A stretch of 64,000 nt of DNA from Apodospora peruviana (GCA_033439685.1 JAUEDM010000002.1:3596001-3660000); one strand, 5' to 3'. Counted from the stretch's first letter, positions 45,477 to 57,379 are shown. The notes: a model not told the origin generated them from the sequence alone. Numbers and translations: made by a program.

Positions 45477-47582
45477 ATGTCGATCAATTCCCCCCGAGAG
45501 TTGGAGCTCTCGACTTGTACCGTCTTCGGCCTTATCGTATTCGGCGTTATCGCATTGACCGGCTACCATGTATACGGTGTTATCTCAAGAAAGACTAGAC
45601 TAGCTCTCCCGCCAGGGCCACCTGCTGAGTTCCTCCTTGGTCATTACCGTGTCGTGCCCGAAGATGCCGCCTTCAAGAAGTACGCAGAATGGTCAAAGGA
45701 GTACCGTATGTGTTTATTGGATACCCATCTTATTCATGCTCCAGCCGCGACTGACTAGACCCTTGAATATACATGCGTGTAGACAGCGATGTCCTCTTTT
45801 TCGAGACATTTGGCACCAGATGGATCGTGTTGAACAGTCTGGAGTCCGCCCTGGAGTTACTGGAGAAGCGTGGATCCAACTACTCTGATCGACCGCGGTT
45901 CGTCATGTTTGAAGAGTAGGTCTTGTCCAGAAATGTCTGCGCCCTTCTCGCAATCCGCTTTGTCTTATCACCCCGCTGCAGAATGGGATGGTCGCCGACC
46001 TTGACCTGGCTTCGCTGGGGATCTAAATGCCAACTACACCGGCGTGTCTTGCAACCGCCCTTCACCAGGTCCAAGGTCACCCAGTTTGAAGGGAAGCAGC
46101 GAAAAGAGGCCCTCATCTTTTGCAAAGCCATGATTGATCGTCCTGAAAACTGGGTGAATGCTGTGAGGCGGTTCTCCGTTGCCATTATGCTCAACATTGC
46201 CTATGGCCTCGAAGTCGATAGCCCTGCGAGTCCTTGGATTAAGATGGCCGAGGACTCTGCCAGCGCCATCGGCAAGTCAGGAGCTCCAGCGAGCTCCATT
46301 ATGGACCGCTTTCCAGCAAGTAAGTGTTGTTTTTGTATCGAACTCTGTGAAACTGAGAATGCTTATGCAAGAACCGACAGCTCGCTATCTCCCGGACTGG
46401 CTTCCATTCATGGAGAGACTCCGTTATGCACACACATGGCGATTTGCTATTGAGAATATTACCAGGCTGCCTTTTGAGGCTTCTATACGGAAAATGGTAC
46501 GAGTTTCACTCGAATCTGCGGGGATGATATAGACACAAGCTAATTACCACCCCTGCTGCAGAACATTGCGATGGACCGAAAGTTCTTCACACACAACAGG
46601 CTCGCTATTTATCGCGAGAATGAGGACAAAGGTCTACCGAATGAATTTGAAATCGAAGACATCAAAGGGGCGGCCGCAACAATTGTCATTGCCGGCAACG
46701 ATACTGTGAGTTAAACCGGTTGATATTCAGCTCTAATACAGTTAGTAGACACAAGCCTAACCTTCTTCAAATTAGACCACCGCTACGTTGATGCTTCTTG
46801 TTCTCTATCTGATGCAGAACCCTGATGCGCAGCGCAAAGGCCAAGAGGAAGTCGATCGCGTCGTCTCGGCTGAGGGCCGACTACCAACCTGGCGAGACAT
46901 CCCCAACCTGTCCTACACGAACCTGATTCTGCAGGAGACGTACCGCATGAACCCGCTGTCTCCGCTCGGGATCCCACACGCGAGCGTGGCTGACGATGTC
47001 TACAACGGCATGTTCATCCCAAAGGGAACCATTGTCTACCAGAACGTGTGGGCAATGCACCACGATGAGTCGGTGTACGCGGAGCCGTTCCGCTTCTGGC
47101 CGGAGCGGTACCTGCCCAGGGAGCAGGGAGGCAACGGGGAGCCGTTTCCGGTGGGGAATTTTGGGTTTGGCAGGCGGTGAGTCTATCTCCCTGATTCTAC
47201 GGAGGTGGTTTTTATGATGAGTGAGTGTTCAGTGTTCATGTCATGCTAACCACACCTCTTGGTATCAGAATCTGCATCGGGCGGAACCTGGCTGAGAATA
47301 GCTTGCTTATTGCTCTCGCCACGATGCTCGCCACGGTCAATATTGACTGGCCTATTGGACCGAACGGTAAACCCGCCCGCTTTGAGCCAGAGTGGTCGTT
47401 CAGAGGACAGGCGTGAGTACTTGACTCTTAGTCACTTCTTCTGATCTCAGAAAAGCTCAGAAGCCCCATCTTTTCTGTGGCTAATGTTTACCAGCGTTGT
47501 TCTCCCTTTTAGAGCGACAATTTCAAGTCGCTCAGAGAAATCCAAAGGCCTTCTTGATGCGGAAGTCTCCGCTCTTCGATAA
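45477..47582 (+). CDS. cytochrome P450 monooxygenase
   Basis: This is a membrane-anchored haem monooxygenase of about 530 residues, probably of secondary metabolism; the substrate is unknown. Eight exons: 45477-45705, 45783-45915, 45982-46319, 46381-46496, 46562-46705, 46776-47176, 47269-47412 and 47495-47582, all GT-AG with frame kept. A hydrophobic anchor (FGLIVFGVIALTGYHVYG) is followed by the proline hinge LALPPGPPAEFLLG. The I-helix reads AGNDTTTATL, the ExxR motif is ETYR, the PERF-like motif is FWPERYL, and the haem-binding loop is FGFGRRICIGR, carrying the Cys ligand. For the last exon I chose the acceptor at 47494, since it gives the usual P450 C-terminus VVLPFRATISSRS. Unlike its downstream neighbours the gene has no lesion. 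Confidence 0.93.
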
Positions 47583-47922
47583 GAGAAACCGGTTTCTTTG
47601 GTATTATGACTTCATGATCATCATTCCATCTTTTCGCTAATCATCTTGGTCATCCCACTCCATCTTTTCGCTAATCATCTTGGTCATCCTTAATCTGTCC
47701 CTGGCTTCTGATCAACATTGTTCTGCACAATCCTCCGCATTTCTCGTCGTCTTTCATTGTGAATGATACACCTATCGGAAATATAAAAATCCATTGGCAG
47801 TTGTGACAATGAAATTGAAGGAATGTGTGTCTCAAGTCTGGACACTATCAACGCAACAGTGAGCCATGATGAAAACGATCAAAGCCACTCAGTTATCCTG
47901 TTTATATCTCCAATCAACCTCC
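47583..47922. other. P450 3' flank with a short tandem repeat
   Basis: The 3' flank of the P450 contains two identical 30-bp copies beginning CCATCTTTTCGCTAATC, at 47626-47655 and 47660-47689, separated by CACT. No coding feature is seen. Confidence 0.8.
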
Positions 47923-48697
47923 TCAGGGGGACCGCGTCCGGCCGCCTTCACGAAAGGCCACTTCTTCCTCGGGCATGTCGTCGTCCGAGTCTGGCTTGAA
48001 AGAGACGGATTCTCCAAAGTGCTCATGCTCGATGCTGCAGGGACAAGTAAAACCTTCCCACTGCACGGTTGTTCCGCGTTTTGTGTCGAGGAGGATCATG
48101 GGGGTCTCCTTGTTGCCACCATAGGTAAGGCCGATGAGATGGGAGGCGTCGTCGTCGGCTGCTTCTTTAAAGTCCCCTTCGCTGCATATGCGCAGTGAAT
48201 CGGCACTTTCACCACAACCGAGGAGGTATTGCCAATTTGCGAAGGAGTAGCCGGGATGACGTTGGTGTTGTCGCCGCCCCCGTTGGAGCCTACGTAAGGG
48301 AGGTGTGCGAGCAGAGCCAGGACCTCGTCCGATTTTTCGAATGACGCCAACGTGTCGGGGTTGGCCTCCGTGATGGATGGCCAGCCATCTGCGGGAGGGT
48401 AGATGACATCGGAGTCCTTCAGGTACATGGTCCTGCGAAACTCGTAGTATTTACTGACCGCCGTGATTGTCTCGTCGCGTGAGTAGGTCAGGATATCCTC
48501 ATCGTTGGACATGTCCTCATACTCGGAACTGTTTTCAACATCAGACATGTCTCCCTGGTCAGAGTTGCTCTCGTGATCAGACAATGATTCGTTACTTTCG
48601 TATGGGCGGATGGGTAGCTGGCGTTCCTGTTGAACTCGCCAGCTCCAATCTGCAGCTCCAGAAATAGTTTGTGATACTCGCCAAGAAACGCAACCAT
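47923..48697 (-). pseudogene. hypothetical fungal protein gene with a frameshift
   Basis: Two frames carry coding-like sequence. The first includes KYYEFRRTMYLKDSDVIYPP, ADGWPSITEANPDTL and EVLALLAHLPYV. The second, one base back, continues GYSFANWQYLLGCGESAD, then ASHLIGLTYGGNKETPMILL and KRGTTVQWEGFTCP, ending at TGA 47923-47925. The switch is near 48251 in CCCGGC, as if one G were lost. I know similar short proteins of unknown function in fungi (with 'PPxDGWP' and 'HLPY'), but have no name for them. The start is uncertain: an ATG at 48697 (MVAFLGEYHKLFLELQ) is in a third frame, so an unseen intron or another shift is likely. Confidence 0.5.
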
Positions 48698-49189
48698 ATG
48701 CGTCCAGTCCCGGATGGGTGATTAATGGCCTATGATTCAATGATTGTAATCTGGAATTTATCGCCTGCCTTTTTTTCCAAGAAACTTGAGAAATGACAAC
48801 GGTGTGGCCAGGCTTCGCCGCGCTCCCGAATTATATCCTTGACCCTTCTTCGTCACATTTCTTCTTCAACAATTTGCAACTCTCGTCCTAGCTTATCGAT
48901 TTCCATTCTAAGGTACCAACCCAAAGTTGGTTCTCGACGTCCCCAAGCCAACAGGCAACGTGGAGGTCGCCATCGGTTCATACGGCGACGACCTGTCCAG
49001 TCATACATTTCCACAGTAACAGACAGCACGAACAAACTCCTCTGCAACGTACCGGTAGACTTGCAACCATGGTGCGGCTTCACAACAGCCGTTCCCGCCC
49101 GCGACCGTCCGAGTCCTCTCCAGCTGCTACTCGATTGGCCTCCGCGCCACCACCTCTGTCTGAAAAAGTCACCCGGCGCGGAGGCTGTC
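48698..49189. other. intergenic, no gene seen
   Basis: This spacer lies between two damaged minus-strand genes. No supported feature. Confidence 0.4.
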
Positions 49190-52100
49190 TTATAAGTAGT
49201 CGTCCGCCCGCTGCACGTCAATCTGGATCCACCAAGGCCGAGTGAAGTTGGGGGTACCTTGCATCGGGCCCCGTGTCATCGCCACCCAAGAAAATAAACA
49301 GTCTACCCAGCGGTCGAGGTACGCCTTTGGTTCTTCGTCCTTGTTCGTCTCTTTCAACCAGCTGCTCGTATTCTCAAAATGACACTTTACCGTCTTTTGG
49401 CCGGTTGATACATCCCTCTCGATACTGAAAGCCTCGTCCAGAATCAGCTTGATTAGCGATTCTCGTCCCTTCTGCCGCTGCATGGCAACTTCAAGATCGT
49501 GAGTCCCAGACAAAGCTTTCTCCAAGAGGCCGACAGAGCTGAGCCCCTTTTCGGGGAAGTCAAGCGTCCCTTCGGGGGACGGCTGATTGACGTTGGCTCC
49601 CGCTTCGATCGGCAGCATCGAGAAGGCTATCCGCTTTCTGATTTTCAGCAGTCAATCGCCAAGTCGATACGAGTCCCTGTCAAACCGGAATTCCGGGAGC
49701 TCAAAGATAACCTCATCGTTACGGTAAAGATAAGGTAAGAGAGGGTGCTCCACCTCAGTGTTGGGATTGGCCCAGAAAATAACGCATTGCTCGTGGCTCG
49801 TCTCGGGTCCATTTCTTCTCGACTTCGCCAGTTAAGGGTCGTTCTCTGAGAAATTCCTCGAGGATTTCAGCACGACCTTCTCGAATGGCCTAGATGGGGG
49901 TCAGGTGGTGAGTAGTTGCTTCGGTGAGAGAACGAGAAGGCGGGGAGGGATTCAACATAGGGGGAGCGCTTACCATCTCGAAAGCTGATGGGTCATCCGT
50001 GAACCGGGATTCCTCCCAGCTGTCTTGGGAGTCGCGAAGCACCTCCACGATACAACGTGCTACAATCTTCTTGCCCTTACCGGAGTACTGCATCAGCGGA
50101 TCCTTGCTTTCATCGTAGTCCATCCCCGGAATTGCGCACTCCACACCCAATGTTGTGCCTTTGTGTCTGAAGTACGGATCAGCGTCATGCGCAAGGAGTT
50201 CCTTAACATTCGCGATCCTATTTGTACGGACAGCCATAGCAAGTGGTGTCGATCCATTCGAGTTCAGAGAGTTCAGCCTCGCACTGAGGCTCGAAGTGTG
50301 TTCACTCTCACGTATGATGGCCGGAATCTCTCTCAAAATGTCGGCGTCTCGGCCAGCACTGGCGAGGTGGAGTAGCGTCTCTTTGGCCGACAACAATGCA
50401 ATTCTCCCAAGAAAAACGTCCCGATAACGCTCGTCCTTGGAAATGAAGCTGTCGAGAAGGAACTTGGCAGTCTTGTTTTTGGAGTGCTCATTCTCCACGT
50501 TCGCCACCAGAGCCAACACGAGCACGTCCAACTTGCTAACAACACCTGTGGCTGTCAGAACTCCGTCGGGCCCACCGAATGCAAACAAGTGGTCGAGTAT
50601 TTTATGTGTATTGTCCTCGCTATGTGCCATGATGTGCTGAAAGTCTTCCTTGAGCACTGGTCGGTAAACCCATAGTTGTACTTGTGACCGAAGTTATGCA
50701 GCTTCTCGCATATAGAGCGGGTGACTGATGAATCCCAGCCCGTGCGATAAATTGCACGAGTCGATGCAGACGTCCAACTACAATCAATCAGCTTACAAAC
50801 TCGCGCAAGCACGTGAAGCACGGACTGGGAAAGAATATACTAACCACTGTTGGGTGATATTTTGCGACGTAGAATACGCGATCAGATAGTCCAGCTCCCA
50901 CATGTTCGACTTATCAGGAGATGTTGCCGTCCACAGCGCCCCCAATAGCGCCTCGATTAGAGCTGAGTTGAAGTATTCATCGAAGTCCGAGTCGTCCAAT
51001 TCCCCCAAGTTTATTGGATATCCCATGGCACATGTCCGATTTCTCGGGCCCCCGACCGGGTTTCCCCACGGTTGCACCATATTGCAACAAACATTCCTAA
51101 GACCTGTCGGGCTTTCTCTTCCTCCGCTTCGTTATGAATATCAGGCCTCATGCATACACGAGTTGCGGCAGTTGCACCTTCATCAGTACATCGATTCGGG
51201 TCTGCACCAGCCGCCAGAAGAGTTTCGACACACTCGACACGTTTCTTTTTAGCGGCATGCATCAGGGCTGTCCATCCTTGATCATCTCTCTGCTCAAGGT
51301 GACGCGGGTCTAAAGAAAGTAGGAGCTTGATAACGTTGACTTGATTATGCCGTACTGCGAGAATCAGAGTTGTACTGGTGCCACGGGGGTTGACCTCGCC
51401 GCCAGCTTTGACGAATTCTCGGATAAATCTCAAGCGCTCGTTCTGTCATTCTTCATCGTATTGGTGATACAACGCCCTATCTACCCTGAGAGCCAGCTGC
51501 AAAGCCGTGTTGGATTGTCCCAGGCATCGGTATCGTCATCGTCGTTTTCGTCATTCATAATAAGCCTGTCGCCCCAAGGGACTCCCAAAGCCAACACCTG
51601 GTGGAGGTCGCAACTAGCGTCCATAAACGCAGGGGCGGCTGAAAAGTTGGCTCGGCAACACGCAAAGAGTAAAGGGTTTACCCTGGGGTTACCTCTCTCG
51701 TCCAAGGGAACTCCAAGCTTCCGTAGATAGCGGGCGGTGCCGAGCACGGCCTGGTAGTCATCAGAAAATGCCAGGTAGTGCATGGCAGTCTTGTAGTCGA
51801 TACACACCGACCGGATATGAACATGTAGCTTCTCAACTATATGCTGCACCACGTTCAGTTGGGTTCGCATGAGGTCACACTCGAGGGCCGTCACGGAAAC
51901 CGAGTCGACGTCCTCATTGACGCGCAGGGGTGCCCCTTTCTCAAGGAGCAGCGCTGTTGAAGAATGGCCGCTGAATATGTCAGCAAGGATAAAATTTAAC
52001 TTCAAACTGTAGAAAATTACCTACAAATGGCGTGGTGGAGGGGTAGCCATCTGGGGCTTTTTCAATCTCTGCCCAATTCGCCGATCAATTCTTGTACTAT

Positions 52101-52684
52101 GTCATCGTCGTTGTTATTTAAGCAGAACTTTTGGGTCAAAGACAGGCGCAGTAGTCTTCAGACGAGACATCAAATCGAGCACCGTTATCCAACAGGCAGG
52201 TGACGATGGAATCGAAGCCATGGGCAGCGGCGACGTGAAGACAGCTAGCCTGGAGGTTCCGGCTGCACTGGGAGCCATCTTGTTTCGCCTTCCATGTCTG
52301 TACTCGCCATTGCATCCAATCGTCGTCGTAATTCTCATTGGCTGCGTCTACAATCTGCGTGCCGCTTAAGACATGCTCCGGACACCACTTAGAGTTGACG
52401 ACGTCCACCGCGTTTCCATGGTCCTCGGGATCGGCCAGGTGTTGACCTTGCTGGTGCCGAAGAGCTGCTTTAATGACAGGCAGACCGTTGTAACTGGCAC
52501 CCCAGTACATGGCTCGTTCGATAGCAGAATCTACGGACCATAAAATCGGTGTTCTTAGCTCATAGCACTGGCGTGTTATGAGCCAAAATGCAGCGAGACC
52601 GGGAACATTGTCGAAATACTCGGGTGTGAGCCAATCCGCGATTTCGAGGAGCAGCTCTGGGGGGAGAGTGCGAAATGCCGCCAT
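49190..52684 (-). pseudogene. F-box/ankyrin-repeat protein gene, decayed
   Basis: Starts at 52684 with MAAFRTLPPELLLEIADWLT, an F-box-like helix, then ankyrin repeats (for example LHVAAAHGFDSIVTCLLDNG, GHSSTALLLEKGAPL, GWTALMHAAKKKRVECVETL, GSTPLAMAVRTNRIANVKEL). Two plausible introns are seen: 52020-51971 (50 nt) and 49973-49890 (84 nt). The frame breaks repeatedly: one-base losses near 52145 (GCC run), 51512 (CC run), between 51075 and 51010, and near 50670 (GGG run), in-frame TGA codons at 52062-52064 and 51446-51448, and a further shift and stop between 49860 and 49650. Between breaks the repeats are well preserved, so decay is fairly recent. Family members act as substrate adaptors or scaffolds. 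Confidence 0.65.
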
Positions 52685-53392
52685 GGTTTCCGGAGTCGGC
52701 TCACGATGATGTTGGTTGGGGATAGGAAAACAAACTTTCTCGGTGAAAGTTGGAAGATAGGTCGATGTTGGAGGTCGCCGGGCGGAACTCGGAAGTGGGA
52801 CGACGCGCGAATGGAAGTTAAATCCCCCAACGCCCACGAATTTCAGGTTAGTCATTTTCCGAGTGGTCGCCCGAAAGTTAGTCCCCGCATTCCGGACTGC
52901 AAAAAATTGGCTCGTGCAAACCTGGTACTCAACTACTCCGTAGCACCTCACTCACCCAAAAGTGGTACCAGGTAGTGAGCGAGTCTGCACCCCCATCTTT
53001 GAAGCGAAGACCGAAGTCGATTCCAGCCCACCAGCCGCAACTCACCATTACACCAATTCTGCATCACCATCACCGCGAGTTCAGAGCCTGCAAGATATTA
53101 AATGCCAGGGCGTCCTTCGGTACAGCTGCCAACCCGCATTGAGACTGAGCTGATGCATGATGTACTAGAATAGTACTCCGTATTACAGGGGTATTGACGG
53201 AAATGAGAACTGCACCTTTCCAGGTGAGGTTTAGGAGGAAATGCATCGGTGACTGCGGCTGATGCGGCTCGTTTCCTTTCTGTTGGAGAATGATGCATCC
53301 TGCCTGGCCCCGCGATAAAACTTCATCGTACGGATAACACTCAACAAACACATGCAACAAACAACCCGGCATCACCGCCCATTGGAGATGAA
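52685..53392. other. divergent spacer, no gene seen
   Basis: This is the shared upstream region of the ankyrin pseudogene and the membrane-protein gene. No feature was recognised. Confidence 0.5.
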
Positions 53393-54682
53393 ATGGCCTC
53401 GGATGCAACGAGCACAGCGGCAGTGCTCTGCCCTTTGGACGACAGGCGCACCGCCAACGAGCTCATGCTCAAAATGATCGCCGCCCATGTCACCGTGGTC
53501 ATTGCATATTGCCATCTCCTGTCGCTGCGCCAGGCCAAGCTCGTCTCGTGGGAACCTTACATCTTTCTCCTCTGCCCGACAATACCTGTCGGCCGCCTCA
53601 CCCTGGGCTTTGTTATGGCCGCCGTCGCGCTCGTGGCAACTACTCTGCGACGGCCCAGTACGTTGCGCACCACCGTCGGTCTTTTCCTACTGCGGCTGCG
53701 GATCCTCATCGGCAGACCTCGTCTTCGACCTGACGCCTCTGTGACGGCACCCCGTCGTCGCTCGTCCATACCTGGCCCCGTCCCCGTCCGGGTGAATACC
53801 TTGACCATGGAGAGCGGCGGGAGCGCCGAGCTGCAAACGAACCGGATCAAGGTCCGCTACGTCGCCTTCTGGCGCATCGCCGCCCTCGCTTGGACGACTT
53901 TCTTATGCTGCACCACCGTGCATCTTTTCCGTCGCCGGGTGGCTCTGGCAGGGTGGGATTCCATCACCGTGGTCGACTCTCGTGCCATGGAGTTGGCCGT
54001 CAGTGGCATCGTTATCGTGGTCATGAGCGTGGCAGTCATTGCGGAAGTTCCGGGGTTCGCAGATGAGGTCCCCGTCGTCAAGGCAGCAGATGACGGACTT
54101 TCCAGCTTTATGATGCTCCTATGCAATAATGTGGATTGCTGGGACGGGAACAGCTCCAGCTCGGGGGAGGAGTTGCTTGGTGCTTGGCTCACCGTGGGAT
54201 TCTTCTTCCCCCTTTGTCTCTGGGGAGGCATGCCCGTGATTGTCCCCACGATGCAGTTTATGTGGTCAACCTATCTCGAGGATGCTGGTGTCTGGGATGC
54301 CATCCAGACCGTCCTCGCGTTCTCCATCTGGATCCCCTGCCTGGTTGCCTACAATCCAGACGCGCACCTCCTTACAGGGCCTGGACGGCGGATATTCAAC
54401 ATACATATGAGCCCGCAGCGATGGAACTCGGTCCTACTGGGCGTGCTCAGCGTATCGATCATCGTCTTCATCCGAACCTACATGTGTATGTTGCTTGTAA
54501 TGATGATGACGTATTTTTATGTCATGTCAGGGGGTGCGATAGCGTTGGTCATGAGGATTACCGAGTTAATCATTTTGCGGGACGAACTCAGGGCCGCGGC
54601 AAAGAATACGTGGCCGGTAGATCAGCTGTGCCCTCAGCTTTGGAAAGACTCTCTGGCGGATTGGCTATTGTCCATAGCCTAA
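53393..54682 (+). CDS. polytopic membrane protein, unknown function
   Basis: This single-exon gene encodes 429 residues. I count about eight hydrophobic segments (near residues 27-45, 53-84, 156-176, 199-218, 264-285, 307-322, 352-368 and 372-395), including VTVVIAYCHLLSL, AVSGIVIVVMSVAVIAEV and WLTVGFFFPLCLWGGM. An Arg-rich loop (TAPRRRSSIPGPVPVRVN) lies between segments 2 and 3. No transporter signature was recognised. The ATG at 53393 follows a leader with a nearby upstream stop. Confidence 0.75.
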   Translation: MASDATSTAAVLCPLDDRRTANELMLKMIAAHVTVVIAYCHLLSLRQAKLVSWEPYIFLLCPTIPVGRLTLGFVMAAVALVATTLRRPSTLRTTVGLFLLRLRILIGRPRLRPDASVTAPRRRSSIPGPVPVRVNTLTMESGGSAELQTNRIKVRYVAFWRIAALAWTTFLCCTTVHLFRRRVALAGWDSITVVDSRAMELAVSGIVIVVMSVAVIAEVPGFADEVPVVKAADDGLSSFMMLLCNNVDCWDGNSSSSGEELLGAWLTVGFFFPLCLWGGMPVIVPTMQFMWSTYLEDAGVWDAIQTVLAFSIWIPCLVAYNPDAHLLTGPGRRIFNIHMSPQRWNSVLLGVLSVSIIVFIRTYMCMLLVMMMTYFYVMSGGAIALVMRITELIILRDELRAAAKNTWPVDQLCPQLWKDSLADWLLSIA

Positions 54683-54744
54683 AGAAAGCGAGCGACTGAA
54701 CTATCGAATTAAAAGTACAGCTGCATTTAGAGATACGATATAAT

Positions 54745-55230
54745 TTACAAGACCAGATACAGCAGTCCCCCCAACAGCGCTAACCTCCATAACCCAACAG
54801 CCTTCCCAGCCGCACCATTCCCATGGGGCTGTTTAGCAGGGTCCGCCGTGGTAACCAAGTGCAGATACGCATAGCCCGTCGTGTTTCTCCAGGCAACGCG
54901 GGACTCGAGACAATTGCGGAAGAGCTTGTCGACGGAGCGCTTGTATTCGTCCGTGATCTCAGCCGGCGGCGGGTTGAACTCGGATGTCTTGAGAAAGGGG
55001 CGCGGCAGCTCGCACCAGACAAAGCAGGTGTCGACTACCTGAACGGCGTTCGGCTCGCAGCAGGCGCGCATGGCATCGTCATTTGGAGGCGCGGCGGTGA
55101 CGAAGTAGTTGATTTCCGACGGGATCGGGGAGTCGCCTGGTTTGGTTGGTTGGATGCGGTTGCAGACCGTCGTGTTGTCGCCACCAATGTAAGTAGTGTT
55201 TGTTACTGCGGGTGGTGGGCTGGTGCTCAT
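54745..55230 (-). CDS. small Cys-containing protein with a GPI-like tail
   Basis: This is a 161-residue single-exon gene. A cysteine pattern ACCEPNAVQVVDTCFVWCEL sits in the centre and several N-x-T sites (NTTYIGG, NTTVCN, NTTGYAY) fit a secreted protein. The C-terminus AVGLWRLALLGGLLYLVL is a hydrophobic tail after a small-residue stretch, as in GPI-anchored proteins. A classical N-terminal signal peptide is not visible, so an upstream exon or a different topology is possible. It ends 62 bp from the convergent membrane-protein gene. Confidence 0.6.
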   Translation of the reverse strand: MSTSPPPAVTNTTYIGGDNTTVCNRIQPTKPGDSPIPSEINYFVTAAPPNDDAMRACCEPNAVQVVDTCFVWCELPRPFLKTSEFNPPPAEITDEYKRSVDKLFRNCLESRVAWRNTTGYAYLHLVTTADPAKQPHGNGAAGKAVGLWRLALLGGLLYLVL

Positions 55231-55946
55231 TTTTGCTGTTTTATTTTATGTTTATCTGATGAACTGAGATTGGGTTACTTGGGGGACCGTTTTGGGTTAG
55301 TTTGGTCGGGATCGATGCTGAATATGAAGCTGTGAAATAGAATCAAGAGCGAGATATCGCGGTGTTATATTTGTATCGGCAAGAGTCGTCTGTTCGTCGA
55401 GAATGACTTCATGCTTTGAAGTTCCAGGCACTTAGCTACGCTCCGAAGGATTCATGAAGGATTCAACCGGGCTGTGAGGTGGCACTGGGTGGGTATCAAG
55501 TGCGAGTCCGCGGATTCGCCTCGCAGAAATACCAGGCAATTGGCGCAAAGAGGTACAGGGCAAATAGAGCATCCCTGAGCGTAACATTCGGTACAGCATT
55601 TCCAGCAAGATCTTCCCCCAAATACACACTTTGAAAGCCCGAACATGACGTACAGTACGTTCCATCGGTTCGGGTCCCTGTCAAAACCATAAACACAGCC
55701 CCAGTGGATGAATACTCAGTTGCCGATCATCTGTGTTCAAGTACCTTTATTATGCTAGGAATATCTTATACACTAAATGTCAAAACTTGAATTCTAATGA
55801 GGCTTACTCTCCATGGCTAGCTACAAAAGAAATATTTCTATCAGGTGTTAGTCTAAGTCTAGTCTATTATTATTACGGATCCCCTACTCCAAAAAAAAAA
55901 CCCAAAAAAAAACATGACAACATTGATCATCTCACGACTGTATGAA
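55231..55946. other. intergenic, no gene seen
   Basis: This spacer has an AT-rich second half with two A runs near 55891-55910. No coding or RNA feature was supported. Confidence 0.5.
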
Positions 55947-57379
55947 TCAAACCTCTTCCTTTCCAAAAGGCTCCTGCTCACCCATCACCCTCGGCACAGT
56001 CCACTTCACCGTGCCCTCCCTATAGTCCTTCTCCTCAACAAAGTCCAGCACCAGGCCTTCCTGCACCACCGGCGCCACCATCCGCCTCATGCTCATGTAC
56101 CCGTTCGTCCACGGCACGATGTACTTATCGACAAAGCGCATCCACCAGCTATCCCACACCGCAATGCGCGTGTGCATCCCCGAGATCTTGACCGTCTTCT
56201 CCACATTCTCCCGCCTCGTCTTCACATACTCGTCAAACGCCCCCGTCAGCGCCGCGTTGTCCGGCTCGTCCGTCTTCTCCAAAACCCGGCGCAACGCGTT
56301 CGTAATGGCCACCACCGACTGTATGCCCGTGTTGATGCCAAACCCAGAATTCGGCGTCATCTTGGCCACCGCGTCGCCCGCCAGGACGATCCTGTCGTGG
56401 TGCCAGGTGTCGATCACGCCCTCCTCGAGGTGGGACATGTACGACCACTTCGTCTGCGCCATCAGGTCCCTGATCGTGACGGTCGGGGCGATGTGGTAGT
56501 CGGCGTTGCGGGCGACAAAGGCGTCTTTGTCTTGATCCGAGAAGCGGTGGCGTGCCGGCACGGTGATGGGCTCGGGCAGACGCTCGTATAGCAGGAACAG
56601 AGTCATGTCGTCGCCGCCGGCCAGCTGGAAGGTGAAGCCGTCGGCGTGGGTCTCGTACCATGTCCCGCGCTCGACGCCGGGGATCCGGCCGTCGCAGTAG
56701 CCGTAGACGCCGACGGTGGTGGACTTGAACAGTTGGCTTTGGTAGGCGAGGTTGCTCTTCTCGTCTGCAGCGCCGGTTCGTGCTGCGGCGATCTTGTCGT
56801 CCATCAGTCGCCGGACGGTGCTGTTCACGCCGTCTGCGCCGAGGACGATGGAGCCCTCGTAGTCTGTGCCGTCCGCGCAGCAGACCTTGACGCCCGTGCT
56901 GGTTGTTTCGACTGCTGTGATTTCTTTTCCTGTGTGGATTCGGGATGAGCCGCCCGGGAGACGGCGCTGGAGCAGGTCGACCAGCCTAGGGCGGGCGAAG
57001 AGCATCCAGGGATACCCGTGGCTGGGAAAGTTGGGTAAGTATGAGGCTCGGTCGATAATCACAACGGCGCATTGGGGTTGTTGACTTACTATACTTCCGG
57101 CATGGCCATAACATCGCTCTTGGACGACACCGTTCCGTCCTGGAGCATATTGGCCTTCCATGTCTGGGGAAAATAGATCTGCAACGCCTCCTCCAACAGG
57201 CCCAGCTGGGCAAAGATGCGCGCCGTATTCGGCCAGAGCGCTGCGGACGCGCCCTGGTTGGCGTCGAGTTTTTCGCGGCGTTCGAGGATCTCGTAGCTGA
57301 TTCCCGCCTGTGAGAAACAGTGGCCAGCTGCAAGGCCGACGGGCCCAGCCCCAACGATGATCACCTTGAAGTCCGACAT
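55947..57379 (-). CDS. FAD-dependent monooxygenase
   Basis: This is a class A flavoprotein monooxygenase (PHBH fold) of about 454 residues; the group includes epoxidases and hydroxylases of fungal meroterpenoid and indole-diterpene pathways. Exons are 57379-57090 and 57021-55947, with a 68-nt GT-AG intron. The N-terminal dinucleotide motif is VIIVGAGPVGLAAG with ERRE after strand 2, then GYPWMLFARPRLVDLL after the junction, GADGVNSTVRR, and the flavin-binding GDAVAKMTPNSGFGINTG. The C-terminal segment MVAPVVQEGLVLDFVEE resembles that of paxilline-type enzymes. A substrate cannot be given. Confidence 0.9.
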
